Assembly (NCBI GenBank): GCA_029851415.1
Contig: CM056742.1
Location: forward strand, 81,148,748 to 81,212,747
DNA length: 64,000 nucleotides
Reading direction: 5' to 3'
DNA from: Eretmocerus hayati
Lineage: Eukaryota > Arthropoda > Insecta > Hymenoptera > Aphelinidae
This document shows positions 24,120 through 34,415 of the stretch, in pieces (position 1 is the stretch's first letter; the number at the start of each line of letters is the position of its first letter). A model generated the notes under the pieces. That model made no database searches. It saw only the letters and a program-made list of their open reading frames with translations, and was not told where the DNA came from. Position numbers and translations under genes: made by a program.

Positions 24120-24814
24120 AAGGAACTTGCATGTTTTCCAATTTCAATCTGAACAGATAGACCGGGTACGATTTATAAAATAATTATTCTTCCCAAAATT
24201 TTTACATGCACGGACTGCGGAAAATGAATCATTGAAAATCTTTCAATATTTGCAACGATTCAAACGCTCCGGGAAAAGCCGAGCGACATGACCGAGCGTG
24301 CCCGAGCGTCCGCGTGCATGTATTGTATTTGTGTGTTATGTTCACAACGACGTTCGAAACAAATAACATCATCAACACACCAAATCTACTGATGGATGAG
24401 ACTCTCCGAATAGACAAAAATCGCAGAGATCACAGAGTTATTTTTATAGTTATTGCCGACTTGCGAGACTTGTCGTCATCATGCGGATCCAGAAATCAGG
24501 TCTAACCTCAAACGTCGTGCGGTCAATGAAGCGGACGACGCGCCCGCAGCAGACGAAGCGAATGAACATGGGATTAGAGCTTGAAAGATTCCTATTGCCT
24601 CAGCACCCTGGTGATCGTGACGTCACGATAGTCCGACCGATCACAATCGTTCGAGCGCGAATCTAATAATTACGATCTTCCATTGATTTCAATCGCGAAT
24701 TCTTGAATGTAGACGGCATATGTTCAGCCGGAACTTCTGTAGATAGTCTACACTCACCCTCATCATCAGATTCAGATCAAAAGCATGCCGAATATTTTTT
24801 CATGCAAGTTCCTT
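24120..24814. mobile_element. 695-bp TIR element inserted in array A
   Basis: The ends aaggaacttgcatg and catgcaagttcctt are perfect inverted repeats. Array units elsewhere read cattgaattcttacat across this site. Here cattgaat precedes and attcttacat follows, giving a 2-bp AT duplication (or TA, if the border is shifted by one). The interior is richer in CpG than the array (24,240-24,660) and has no recognisable transposase. Confidence 0.8.
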
Positions 24815-25886
24815 ATTCTTACATTTTGCGATAGTTCGTAAGCGTGTCGTGTGAGTGCGTGCGGCTGTATATCATTCTTATCAATCAATTTTTCAGAGGG
24901 ATGGGAATGATTTTCGAACCTATGTAAAGTAAATGTTTCCATCGATGATATGAATCCATGCAAACATCATTCTCTACATATGAAAGTGATTATGATCATA
25001 CTTTTCCAGTACACGATCGATTGGGAATCCACTTCTGATTATCTTCGCGATTGTTCATTTCCACAATGGTTTCGGATCTGTTCCTAACGAGAAATGTCCG
25101 AATATTATTATATGATCGAAATCCAAGATCTCACTATTAGTATCTTTCTATTATTGAAAATGATTAAGATAAGGGATAACGCATGAAATTCTGCGATTGA
25201 ACTAGATTGAATCATATGACTCCTCAACGAGTCAGTTCAAGTCATGATTTTATGGGAATATCAATTTTTACATCTCAGATCGGTTATGATAATATTTTTT
25301 CTTAGAGAGCCGTGGCATGTGAATGGATTCGGTTTCCATCGATAATATGAATCCATGCAAACATCATCCTCTACATATGAAAGTGATATTATGATCATAC
25401 GTTTCCAGTATACGATCGATTGTGAATACATTTTCTATTGTCTTCGAAATTGTACATTCCCCAATGGTTCCAGATCCGTTGCTAACGAGAGATGTTCGGA
25501 TGTTATTACGTGGTCAAAATATAAAATCTCACGATTGGCATTTTCCATTTTTGGAAGTTATTATGATAAGGAATAACTAGCGAAATTCTGCGATTGAATC
25601 GATTCCAATCATATCATCTTCCGAAGAGTTAGTCCAAGACATGAATTCATGGGAATATCGATTTTTATATCCAAAATCGATCATTATCATATTTTTCCTA
25701 GTATACGATGGAATTATTTATTACAATAATTAAGCCGCGGGCAAAATCCCGTCCGTCCGGATCCCCCCGAGCAGGGCTGCCAACGTAAAATCGTAAGCAG
25801 GGTTGCCAACTTGACGGAAAAAAATATGAGTTGGTATTGTGAGAGCGACAATAGACCTTATGTGTCGCGAGTGTCTAAGTACTTAT

Positions 25887-25970
25887 TATCTAAGATCATC
25901 TAAGATCATCTGAGATCATCTAAGATTATCTAAGATCATCTAAGATCATCTAAGATCATCTATGATCATC
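25887..25970. repeat. 10-bp tandem repeat (taagatcatc), about 8 copies
   Basis: Consecutive taagatcatc units with occasional variants (tgagatcatc, taagattatc) lie near the left end of the 5.35-kb insertion. Related but degenerate tatctt/catctt-rich sequence follows to about 26,090 and also occurs near the right end (30,715-30,870). Confidence 0.85.
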
Positions 25971-26445
25971 TTGAAGTTATCTTTTGATTATCTTTTTATC
26001 TTATTGTTATCTTTTGATCATCTTTTTATCTTTTGGTCTTCTTATGATTATTCTTGAGTTATTGAGTCGTCTTTTGATTATTTCTACTTTGCTTTTTCGG
26101 TAGTTTTTACTTTTTCGAGTGATTTTTTTATACATTTTCATTTTTTTGGTGTATTAAATTGGAGTAATTGTTTTTTTATGTAATGTGCAATTTTTTAGAG
26201 ATGGTATTACTCAATCGTTGTTTAATTTACATGAATTTTCTGAAACACTTGAGTGATTCACCTTGAAAAAAGTTGATTATTGATTATTTTTTCAACTATG
26301 CATTGGGTACTCTTTAGGAGATTTGATAATCATTCAGAAAGATTTCATTAATGAATTTGAATGAATAGAATTCTATTGTTGCAATATGGAAATTGTTAGA
26401 TTGTTTGTTATATTGATTTGAGTGTCTTATCATGTTGTGTGTGGA

Positions 26446-26545
26446 GTGTTGATGAATTAGTTTTGGATTTTTCGCTCCCAGCGGAGTTAATATAACTCTT
26501 GAGCCATGGCCTAGGCGAGATACCGCAACGTTATCATCAATGTAA
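26446..26545. other. Conserved ~100-bp module M, copy 1
   Basis: It is one of four copies (also 26,617-26,720, 28,252-28,350 and 28,430-28,532). It shares cagcggagtta, gagccatggcctaggcga and accgcaacgtt with the others. On the minus strand it starts with a C-box-like tgatga about 60 nt before ccgctgg. In this copy the D-box-like ctga is ctgg. Confidence 0.5.
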
Positions 26546-26616
26546 AGTTAGTGTTTCGATAGTGCTATGTGTGATCAGTTGATTGCATTAAAGCCTATAT
26601 ATGTGATGAGTGTGGT

Positions 26617-26720
26617 GTTGATGAGTTTGTATTGGATTTTTCGCTTCGGTCGCTCTCAGCGGAGTTAATCACTCTTGAGCCATGGCCTAGGCGAGTCACC
26701 GCAACGTTCTCATCAGTGTG
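26617..26720. other. Conserved ~100-bp module M, copy 2
   Basis: It contains gtgttgatgag at one end and ctcatcagtgt at the other, plus the invariant gagccatggcctaggcgagt core. On the minus strand tgatgag and ccgctgagag are spaced like C and D boxes of a small nucleolar RNA, with a tgatta motif between them. A classical terminal stem is not evident. Confidence 0.45.
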
Positions 26721-26999
26721 AATTGAAGTGTTTTAATTATGACTGATGTGATTTTTTGTTTGTTCTGAATCATCAATGGTGTTGTATGAGGAACTGTTAG
26801 TGTTCTTTAGTGTAAAATCCATTTTGCAACAATAGTTATTAAAAAGTTTATCTTTATCTCTCATTCCATTCTGGTGAGTGTATTGAAAAAAAAGGAAAAC
26901 CTTGATCTCCGATGACGATTTTAATTGATTGCAAAATCTTCTAAAAGTTATTATCAGGAGAATCTTTTTCCTATTTTGTTCAATTATTGCTCGATGGAT

Positions 27000-27285
27000 A
27001 ATGCAGTCAGAGTATGTGCGTTCGTAGCCCAGAATTTCACGATTCCAAGAGAATGTACAAATCTATGGATGAGTCATTTACTAACAGGGGACCTTCAAGG
27101 GTTCTGTGTAGAATGACTCAGATATGTAGGGATTCAATTGGGCGGAAATTCTTTGATGGGATCCGTCAGTCAGCTAATAAGAACACCGAATCCTTGACAT
27201 TACCTCAGCACTTTTGTGAGGCACCCTACCGCAGACGATAGTCAAGTATTGGATTCTTCGTATGTTGGAGTCACGTCGATTTATT
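27000..27285. other. Conserved ~270-bp core K, copy 1
   Basis: It is highly similar to 28,795-29,075 although the sequence around is AT-rich and diverged. Overlapping ORFs exist in two frames in both copies (for example FVAQNFTIP and VRSPEFHDSKR), and both are conserved only because the DNA is. In copy 1 one frame has a stop after GFCVE that is absent in copy 2. I favour a noncoding conserved element. Confidence 0.5.
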
Positions 27286-27528
27286 ATTGGCAAAAATTCT
27301 AAAGTTGAATTTACTCATTCTTGAAATTTCTGTCCTATCGTCGTGGTCGTGATTTTAAATTATTTATGATTTCGCAATCAATTAAAATCGTCGGAATTGA
27401 AATGTAATTGATTTGAATGATGTCGAACCACAATTTGGAAAGAAATTATATCGTTGTTTTTAAGTCATTTTAAAATGTTGTAAAACTTATTCTAATCAAA
27501 CCTATGAAATGAAAGGAGACGAGAGGGG

Positions 27529-27553
27529 AGAGACGGGCAATTGTCCCGTCTCT
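27529..27553. other. Stem-loop agagacggg/cccgtctct, copy 1
   Basis: A 9-bp perfect stem with a 7-nt loop (caattgt) follows gagaggggag. Related stem-loops at 27,913-27,936 and 29,325-29,348 have different loops but mostly preserved stems. Confidence 0.6.
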
Positions 27554-27912
27554 GTTCAATTTTATTAAGTCATCCAGTATACATATCCTTATTTTACAAT
27601 TTTTAGTAAATTTTACAATTTCATAGAAACAGTATAGAAATAGATCATCAGAATAATCACGTCGATTTAATTATGAGGGAAATTCTATATATTAAGAAAT
27701 ACTCATCCTTGAAATATCTGTCCTATCGCCATGGTCTTGATTTTGAATCAATTTTAATTCTATCATGAATTTAAATTTTCGAAATTGAGAAGTGAATGAA
27801 TTGATTTTGTTGAATCTCAGAAAAGTCTTGAAGTCATATGTTTCAAATCATTGTAAAATTAGTTTGAAGCTTATTCTAATTAAACCTATGAAATAAAAGG
27901 AGACGAGAGGGG

Positions 27913-27936
27913 AGAGACGGGTAAATGTCCCGTTCT
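27913..27936. other. Stem-loop agagacggg/cccgttct, copy 2
   Basis: It has the same position in the repeat and the same 5' arm. The loop is taaatgt and the 3' arm has partly decayed, with a G-U pair and a mismatch at the base. Confidence 0.5.
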
Positions 27937-28251
27937 GTGGAATTTTATTAGACTATTCAACTTGCATATTCTTTTACAATTTTGGAAAATTTTTATAGCT
28001 TGAAATAAGCTATTATTATTCGACTATAAGAAACTGATGATTTTTTAATGAAATTCCTACTGGTTTGACTATTGAAGTTGTTGATTGTTGGATATTTTTC
28101 TAAGTATGATTGGATACACATTAAAAAATCCGATAATCATCTTGAACGATTTTATTGAGAAAAATGAATGGAACTTCTATTCTTGCATTATGAAAATTGT
28201 TAGGTTGCCTATGATACCATTTGAATTCAGTTATTAGGTAGTGTGTGGAAT

Positions 28252-28350
28252 GTTGATGAATTTGTTTAGGATTTTTCGCTTCGGTCGCTCTCAGCGGAGT
28301 TGATCACTCTTGAGCCATGGCCTAGGCGAGTCACCGCAACATCATCATCA
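28252..28350. other. Conserved ~100-bp module M, copy 3
   Basis: The order of elements is the same as in copies 1 and 2. On the minus strand cctgatgatgatg precedes ttgcggtgactcgcctagg and ends at ccgctgagag. It belongs to the second ~1.8-kb unit of the insertion. Confidence 0.45.
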
Positions 28351-28429
28351 GGGTGAAGTTAATGTCTTTAAAGTAAGAGTTATAGGGAAAAGTCTGCATT
28401 ATGGTTTTTATGTAGAAAGTGTAGTGTTG

Positions 28430-28532
28430 ATGGATTTGTTGTGGGCGGTTTATCACTTCGGTCGCTCTCAGCGGAGTTAGTCACTCTTGAGCCATGGCCT
28501 AGGCGAGTCACCGCAACGTTCCCATCAGTGTA
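28430..28532. other. Conserved ~100-bp module M, copy 4
   Basis: The core gagccatggcctaggcgagt is unchanged. The C-box-like motif on the minus strand is tgatgg in this copy. Confidence 0.45.
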
Positions 28533-28794
28533 GAAAATAAGTGTGATACTTGTAATTCATTGTTTGTAATATGTTATCAATGTGGTTGTAGAAAGTTTCT
28601 CAAGATTATTTAATGTAAGTCCATTTTGCAACAATAGATATGGAAAAGTTCGATAATATTCGTTATTTATTTTGGATTGATTATATTAAGAACAAGGAAA
28701 ATTATGATCTCTAATGAGGATTTAATTATTCAGAAAATTATTTAAAAGTTATTAGGGGGGTAATTTTTTTCTTAAGAGTTCTTCTAATATATAT

Positions 28795-29075
28795 TGAATG
28801 ATGCAGTCGAAGTATGTTTGTTCGTAGCCCAGAATTTCACGATTCCAAAAGAATATACAAATCTATGGATGAGTCATTTACTAACAGGGGACCTTTCAGG
28901 GTTCTGTGTAGAACGACTCAGAAATGTAGGGATTCAGTTGGGCGGAAATTCTTTGATGGGATCCGTCAGTCAGCTAATAAGAACACCAAATCCTTGACAT
29001 TACCTCAGCACTTTTGTGAGCCACCGCAGGCGATAGCCAAGAATTGGATTCTTCGTATGTGAGAGTCACGTCGTT
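28795..29075. other. Conserved ~270-bp core K, copy 2
   Basis: It is offset 1,800 bp from copy 1. It shares gtagcccagaatttcacgat, tggatgagtcatttactaac and ggatccgtcagtcagctaat. Differences are scattered across all codon positions. Confidence 0.5.
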
Positions 29076-29324
29076 TTGATACTTAGAAAAATTCTTTAAA
29101 GTAAGCACTATTTATTTTTGAAAACTCTGTCCTATCGTCTTGGTCTTGATTATAAATTGAATTCGATTTTATAGTTAATTAAAATTGTTAAATTGAAAAA
29201 TAAATAAAAGGAATTTTTTGAACCTTAGCAAAATCATTGGATCATCAGTTCCAAGTCTTTTGAAATTATTTAGATGTTTATCTTAATTAAACCTTAAACC
29301 TATAAAATGAATTGAGACGAGGGG

Positions 29325-29348
29325 AGAGACGGGGAAATGCCCCGTCTT
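29325..29348. other. Stem-loop agacgggg/ccccgtct, copy 3
   Basis: An 8-bp perfect stem with the loop aaatg. Compared with copy 1 the stem gained a G-C pair and the loop shortened, so base pairing is kept while the sequence changed. Confidence 0.55.
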
Positions 29349-29697
29349 TGTTGAAGTTTATTAGATTATAGCATACATATTTTTTTACCAACTTAAAGAA
29401 CTTTTATAATATCCTTATCTAATTTTTTAACAATTGAATAATCACCTTAAATAATATATATATATATAAATATATCATTTGCATTCACCTGGAGATCGTC
29501 CTCATTTGACCCCGTTGACCTCTCACTTTCTTCTTAATCCTGGTTGAAAAAAATTGGGTACAGCCTCCTCGCCCTTGTTTCGTTTCCTCTCGCCCTTGAA
29601 AGGAGATGCTGAAATATGAAAATTATTTTAACGTATTATTTTCATCGTACTATAATTGATTTTATATACGCGTACGAACGTATTTAAAAGAGTGAGT

Positions 29698-29830
29698 TGA
29701 ATGTGAGTGTGTGTGTGTATGTGAGTGAGTGAGTGTGTGTATGTGAGTGAGTGAGTGTGCGTGTGTGTGTCTGTATGTGTGTAACTGTGTGTATGTGTGT
29801 GTATGTGTATAACTGTGGCTCTGTGTGTGT
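29698..29830. repeat. GT-rich microsatellite
   Basis: Imperfect (GT)n with gagt and gtat variants. Minus-strand ORFs rich in His and Thr come only from this repeat and are not genes. Confidence 0.85.
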
Positions 29831-29920
29831 TTTAAACGAGACTTCAATATTCATACGAGAGGTCTCAATATTTATATGTAAATTTTGAAAATTATTTAAA
29901 ATATTGAAGTGGTTACTCAC

Positions 29921-30017
29921 CATTGCAGCCTCCTCTGATGGTCCTTGATTGATTGTTTGAGTGATCAGTCAGTCTCCACGTTGAGCTGATCGGGTAGTGC
30001 CCTATAAGTAACGAATG
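29921..30017 (-). ncRNA. Candidate exon 3 of minus-strand spliced locus 2
   Basis: On the minus strand the acceptor is attttgcag|cattcg and the donor is gaggctgcaatg|gtgagt. It is 97 nt long. It resembles exon 2 of the same locus at both ends (cattcgtta versus catttttag, and gctgcaatg in both), suggesting exon duplication, and shares its 3' end with exon 3 of locus 1. Confidence 0.5.
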
Positions 30018-30064
30018 CTGCAAAATAAATGAATATATATATAAAATATTTACTATATGTGTGA

Positions 30065-30079
30065 TTGTCAGTGCGAATG

Positions 30080-30125
<46 letters not shown>

Positions 30126-30250
30126 CGCGGTGTGTGTGAGCGTGTGTGTAAATGATTGTGAGTGAATGAATTCGTGAGCGAGTGACTGAGCGAATGAGTG
30201 AGTGAAAGAATATGAGTGTGTATGTGTGTATAATTGTGTGTATGTGTTGA
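30065..30250. repeat. GT microsatellite with (GC)n segment
   Basis: A (TG)n run is followed by gcgcgcgcgcg near 30,118-30,129 and by imperfect gagtga/gtgtat repeats. It lies in the intron between candidate exons 2 and 3 of locus 2. Confidence 0.85.
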
Positions 30251-30326
30251 GATATCTGGGCTTAATTAATAATATTATAAAATTATAATAATTAAAATGA
30301 TAAAAAAAATCACTATAATTACTTAC

Positions 30327-30429
30327 CATTGCAGCGTCCTATGATTAACCTTGACTATTCCTATAGTCGGTAATTATCCTCTGCGGCCTTGAAGATGAGC
30401 TGGTTGCGGAGGGCTCCATACTAAAAATG
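30327..30429 (-). ncRNA. Candidate exon 2 of minus-strand spliced locus 2
   Basis: On the minus strand the acceptor is aatttgcag|cattttt and the donor is gacgctgcaatg|gtaagt. It is 103 nt long. No frame stays open when it is joined to exons 1 and 3 in the ways I tried, so a noncoding transcript is favoured. Confidence 0.5.
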
Positions 30430-30515
30430 CTGCAAATTAAATTAAATTAATTATTAAATAAATTATTAATAATATTATTCATATCATAAAGAAAAGTTTT
30501 GTTGTAATTACTTAC

Positions 30516-30625
30516 CAATACAACCATTTGGGATGTCACTCCATTGTTGTCGCGTCTGCTCCTGTAGTGACTTTCGGACTATCAGGAGCGCCATCGACCT
30601 CACCCTACGATGGATTGAGGAAGAC
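30516..30625 (-). ncRNA. Candidate first exon of minus-strand spliced locus 2
   Basis: It ends at tggttgtattg|gtaagtaatt. The 5' half aligns with the first exon of locus 1, including gcgccagtc and a small ggcgc/gcgcc stem at its start. A short ATG-initiated frame (MALLIVRKSLQEQTRQQW) exists but does not continue into exon 2. The 5' boundary is approximate. Confidence 0.5.
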
Positions 30626-30680
30626 TGGCGCTTCATGGCGCCTTCGCGTTGTATATAGGTCTTTTAGCCCCCTCTAGGGG
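30626..30680 (-). promoter_or_regulatory. Candidate promoter of minus-strand locus 2
   Basis: On the minus strand ctaaaagacctatatacaac gives a TATA-like box (tatatac, about 30,645-30,651) roughly 20-30 bp before the aligned first exon. The taaaag and tat-acaa elements are shared with locus 1. A ctagaggg/ccctctag inverted repeat lies just upstream. Confidence 0.4.
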
Positions 30681-33600
30681 CTATTATGATGATCGATATT
30701 GCGTGTCATAACTTATCTTATCTAAGTTCATCTTATTATCTTAGATGATCGTAAGGTTATCTTTTTATTATCTTTTCATCTAAGTGTCATCTTTGAATTA
30801 TCTTTTCATCTTTCAGTCATCTAATGTTATCTTTAGGTTATCTTTTCATCTTTTAATTATCTTAAACGTTATTTTACCGTTATTTCAGTATTTCTCGATA
30901 TTCTTCACTTTACTGTCTCGGAAATAAAGACAACTACAATGGTTAAGACGGTCAGTGATCGTCAGTGATTCTTATGATATTTTCGAAAATCGCAAAACTT
31001 TCATTTTTCCCAAATAAAGTGAAGCCGAGCGAGCGTTAGCGAGCAAGGCAATATCGCTGGTGTAAATATATTTGAGATGATATTTGCGAGTATCATACGG
31101 TCGAGCGCATGTACGTGTAATTATTGTCTGAGCAGACTTCTGTTTTCCTTATGACGGGTATCTTCTGAGACGCGAGGTATAGTGTTTGAACCCGAAATTA
31201 TTATCTGAAGAGAATTGTGTCATCTCCTTGGTGGTTATCTTTCAAGCGGGATGGTTTAGTAATCGGAGGCGGAACCACTTTCTGAGCAAATTTCTTACAT
31301 CTCCTCGGCGGTCATCTCCCACGAGGGATGGTTTAGTGAATATGAAACTCAAGTATTTCTCGGTAGTCACTAGATTTCATTGAATTCTTACATTCTGCGA
31401 TAGTTCGTAAGAGTGTCGTGTGAGTGCGTGCGGCTGCATATTATTTTCATCAATTAATTTGTCATCGGATCGGAAATGAATTCTAAACCTATATAGTAGT
31501 GAATGGTTCACTCGATAATATGAATCCATGCAAACATCATTCTCTACATATGAAAGTGTTTATGATCATACGTTCCCAGTACCCGATGGATTGTGAATAC
31601 ACTCCCTATTGTCTCCGAAATTGTACATTTCCCAATGGTTCCAGATCCGTTGCTAACGAGAGATGTTCGGATGTTATTACGTGGTAAACATGTAAAATCT
31701 CACGATTGGCACTTTCCATTTTTGGAAGTTATTAAGATAAGGAAAAACTAATGAAATTCTGCGATTAAATCGATTCCAACCATATCATCTTTCGAAGAGT
31801 TAGTCCAAGACATGAATTCATGGGAATATCGATTTTTATATCCAAAATTGATTATTATCATATTTTTCCTAGTACAAGATGGAATGTGAATATATTTGAG
31901 ATGACATTTGAGAATATCATACGGTCGAGCGCATGTACGTGTAATTATTGTCTGAGCAGACTTCTGTTTTTCTCTCGACGGGTATCTTTTGAGACGCGAG
32001 GTATAGTGTTTGAACCCGCAATTATTATCTGAAGAGAATTGTGTCATCTCCTTGGTGGTGATCTTTCAAGCGAGATGGTTTAGTGATCGGAGGCGGAACC
32101 ACTTTCTAAACAAATTCCTTACATCTCCTCGGCGGTCATCTCCCACGAGGGATGGTTTAGTGAATATGAAACTCAAGTATTTCTCGGTAGTCACTAGATT
32201 TCATTGAATTCTTACATTTTGCGATAGTTCGTAAGAGTGTCGTGTGAGTGCGTGCGGCTGCATATTATTCTTATCATTTAATTTTTCAGGGGATTGGATA
32301 TGAATTTTGAACCTATGAAGTAGTGAATGTTCCCATCGATGATATGAATCCATGCAAACATCATTCTCTACATATGAAAGTGATTATGATCATACTCTTC
32401 CAGTACACGATGGATTGTGGATATACTTTTGATTATCTCCGAAAATGTACATTTCCCAATGGTTTCAGATCCGTTGCTAACGAGAGATGTTCGAATGTTA
32501 TTTCGTGGTCAAAATCTTAAATCTCACGATTAGTATCTTTCTATTGTTTAAAAATTATTAAGATAAGGAATAACGCATAAAATTCTGCGATTGAACTAAT
32601 TTCAATCATATGATTCTTCGACGAGTTAGTTCAAGACATGATTTCATGGGAATATCAATTTATACTTTTCAAATCGTTTATGATCATATTTTTTCTCAGT
32701 ACACAGTGGAATGTGGATATATTTGAGATGATATGTGAGAATATCAGATGTTTCAGCGCATGTACGTGTAATTATTGTCTGAGCAGATTTCCGTTTTCAT
32801 CTCGGTGGTTATCTTTTGAGAGGCATGGTGTAGTGTTCGGACCCGAAATTATTATATGAACAATATTGTGTCATCTCCTTGGTGGTTGTCCTTTAAGCGA
32901 GATAGTTCAGTGATCGAAGGCGGAACCACTTTCTAAGAAAATTTCTTACATCTTTTGGGCGGTCATCTCCCACGAGGGATGGTTTACTGAATGAAGAACT
33001 CAAGTAATTGTCGGTAGTCACTAGATTTTATTGAATTCTCATATTTCGCGATAGTTCGTAAGGGTGTCGTGTGAGTGCGTGCGGCTGTATATTATTTTTA
33101 TCAATCGATTCTTTAGGGGATTGGGAATGAATTTTAAACCTATGCGGTAGTGAATATTTCCATCGATGATATGAATCCATGCAAACATCATTCTCTACAT
33201 ATGGAAGTGATTAAGATCATAAATTTCCAGTACACGATGGATTGTGAATACACTTTCGATTACCTGAGTAAATGTACATTTTTGCAATGGTTTCACATCC
33301 GTTCCTAACAAGTGATGTTTGGATGTTATTTCGTGGTCAAAAGAAAAAAACTCACAATTGGCACTCACCATTCTTGGAAGTTATTAAGATAAGGAATAAC
33401 TAATGAAATTCTGCGATTGAATTGATTTCAATCATATCATCTTTCGAAGAGTTAGTCCAAGACATGAATTCATGGGAATATCGATTTTTACATCCAAAAT
33501 CATTTATTATCATATTTTTTCTAGTACACGGTGGAATGTGAATATATTTTAGATGATATGTGAGAATATCAGACGTTTCAGCGCATGTATGTGTAATTAT

Positions 33601-34415
33601 TGTCTGAGCAGACTTCCGTTTTGCTCTCGGTGGTTATCTTTTGAGAGGCATGGTGTAGTGTTTGAACCCGAGATTATTATCTGAACAAAATTGTGTCATC
33701 TCCTCGGTGGTTGTCCTTCAAGCGAGATGATTTAGTGATCGAAGGCGAAACCACTTTCTAAGAAAATTCCTCACATCTCCTCGGCGGGCATCTCCCACGG
33801 GGCATGGTTTAGTGGATATGAAATACAAGTAATTGTCGGTAGCTACTAGGTTTTATCAAATTCTTATATTTTTCGATAATTCGTAAGAGTGTCATGTGAG
33901 TGCGTGCGGCTGTATATAAAGTTTTCATCAATTAATTTTCCAGGGTATTGGGAATGAATTCTAAATCTATGTAGTAGTGAAGATTTCCATCGATAATATG
34001 AATCCATGCAAACATCATTCTCTACATATGGGAGTGATTATGATCATACTTTTCCAGTATACGATGGATTGTGAATACACTTTTGATTATCTCCGAAATT
34101 GTACATTTCCCAATGGTTTCAGATCCGTTGCTAACGAGAGATGTTCGAATGTTATTTCGCGGTCAAAATATAAAATCTCACGATTGGCACTTTTCATTCC
34201 CGGAAGTTATTAAGATAAGGAGTAACCCATGGAATTCTGTCATTGAATCGATTTCAATCATATCATTTTCCGAAGAGTTAGTTCAAGCCATGAAGTCATG
34301 GAAATATCGATTTCCACATCCGAAATCGATTCTCATCATATTTTCTTCAGCACACGATGGAATGTGAATATATTTGAGATGATATCTGAGAATATCAGAC
34401 GGTCTGGCGCATGTA

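Larger units (their letters stand above)
20564..25713. repeat. Array A: ~825-bp tandem repeats, about six units
   Basis: The landmark agtgcgtgcggctg recurs about every 824 bp (near 20,716, 21,543 and 22,368), then with larger steps where elements have inserted. Each unit carries submodules of the form ctcctcggcggtcatctccc-acgagggatggtttagtgaa, and related forms ccttggtggttatctttcaa and ctctcggtggttatcttttg, so the unit has an internal repeat structure. Later units are rearranged: near 25,330 a unit is shortened by internal deletion. ORFs of 60-130 codons recur in the same frame because the DNA repeats. They are not conserved as proteins. Confidence 0.9.
25714..31060. mobile_element. 5.35-kb Helitron-like insertion splitting arrays A and B
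   Basis: Array sequence stops at gatggaa (25,713) and resumes in the same unit phase at tgtaaatatatttgag (31,061). Unoccupied units read gatggaatgtgaatatatt, so the insertion lies between A and T. The inserted segment ends ...atatcgctgg, i.e. CTGG followed by T, which fits the CTRR-T rule for Helitron 3' ends. The 5' end (ttatttattac) does not show the canonical TC start, and no convincing 3' hairpin was found, so the assignment is tentative. It carries no helicase. The cargo is two ~1.8-kb repeat units with conserved modules, GT tracts and a spliced minus-strand locus. Confidence 0.5.

Noticed and set aside
26446..26720. Hammerhead ribozyme suggested by ttgatgag in module M
   Set aside because: The required CUGAUGA plus GAAA core arrangement and three helices could not be formed.
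29662..30329. Minus-strand ORFs of 61-138 codons rich in His and Thr
   Set aside because: They are translations of GT/CA microsatellites and cross the candidate splice sites; no conserved protein features.
25714..31060. LTR retrotransposon or provirus interpretation of the 5.35-kb insertion
   Set aside because: No terminal direct repeats, no TG..CA ends, no Gag/Pol/Env-like protein and no 4-6-bp duplication.
21290..33700. B-box-like gttcgaaccc and A-box-like tggtttagtga motifs suggesting tRNA genes or tRNA-derived SINEs
   Set aside because: No cloverleaf can be drawn, spacing is wrong, and most copies read gtttgaaccc. Treated as chance within the repeat submodules.
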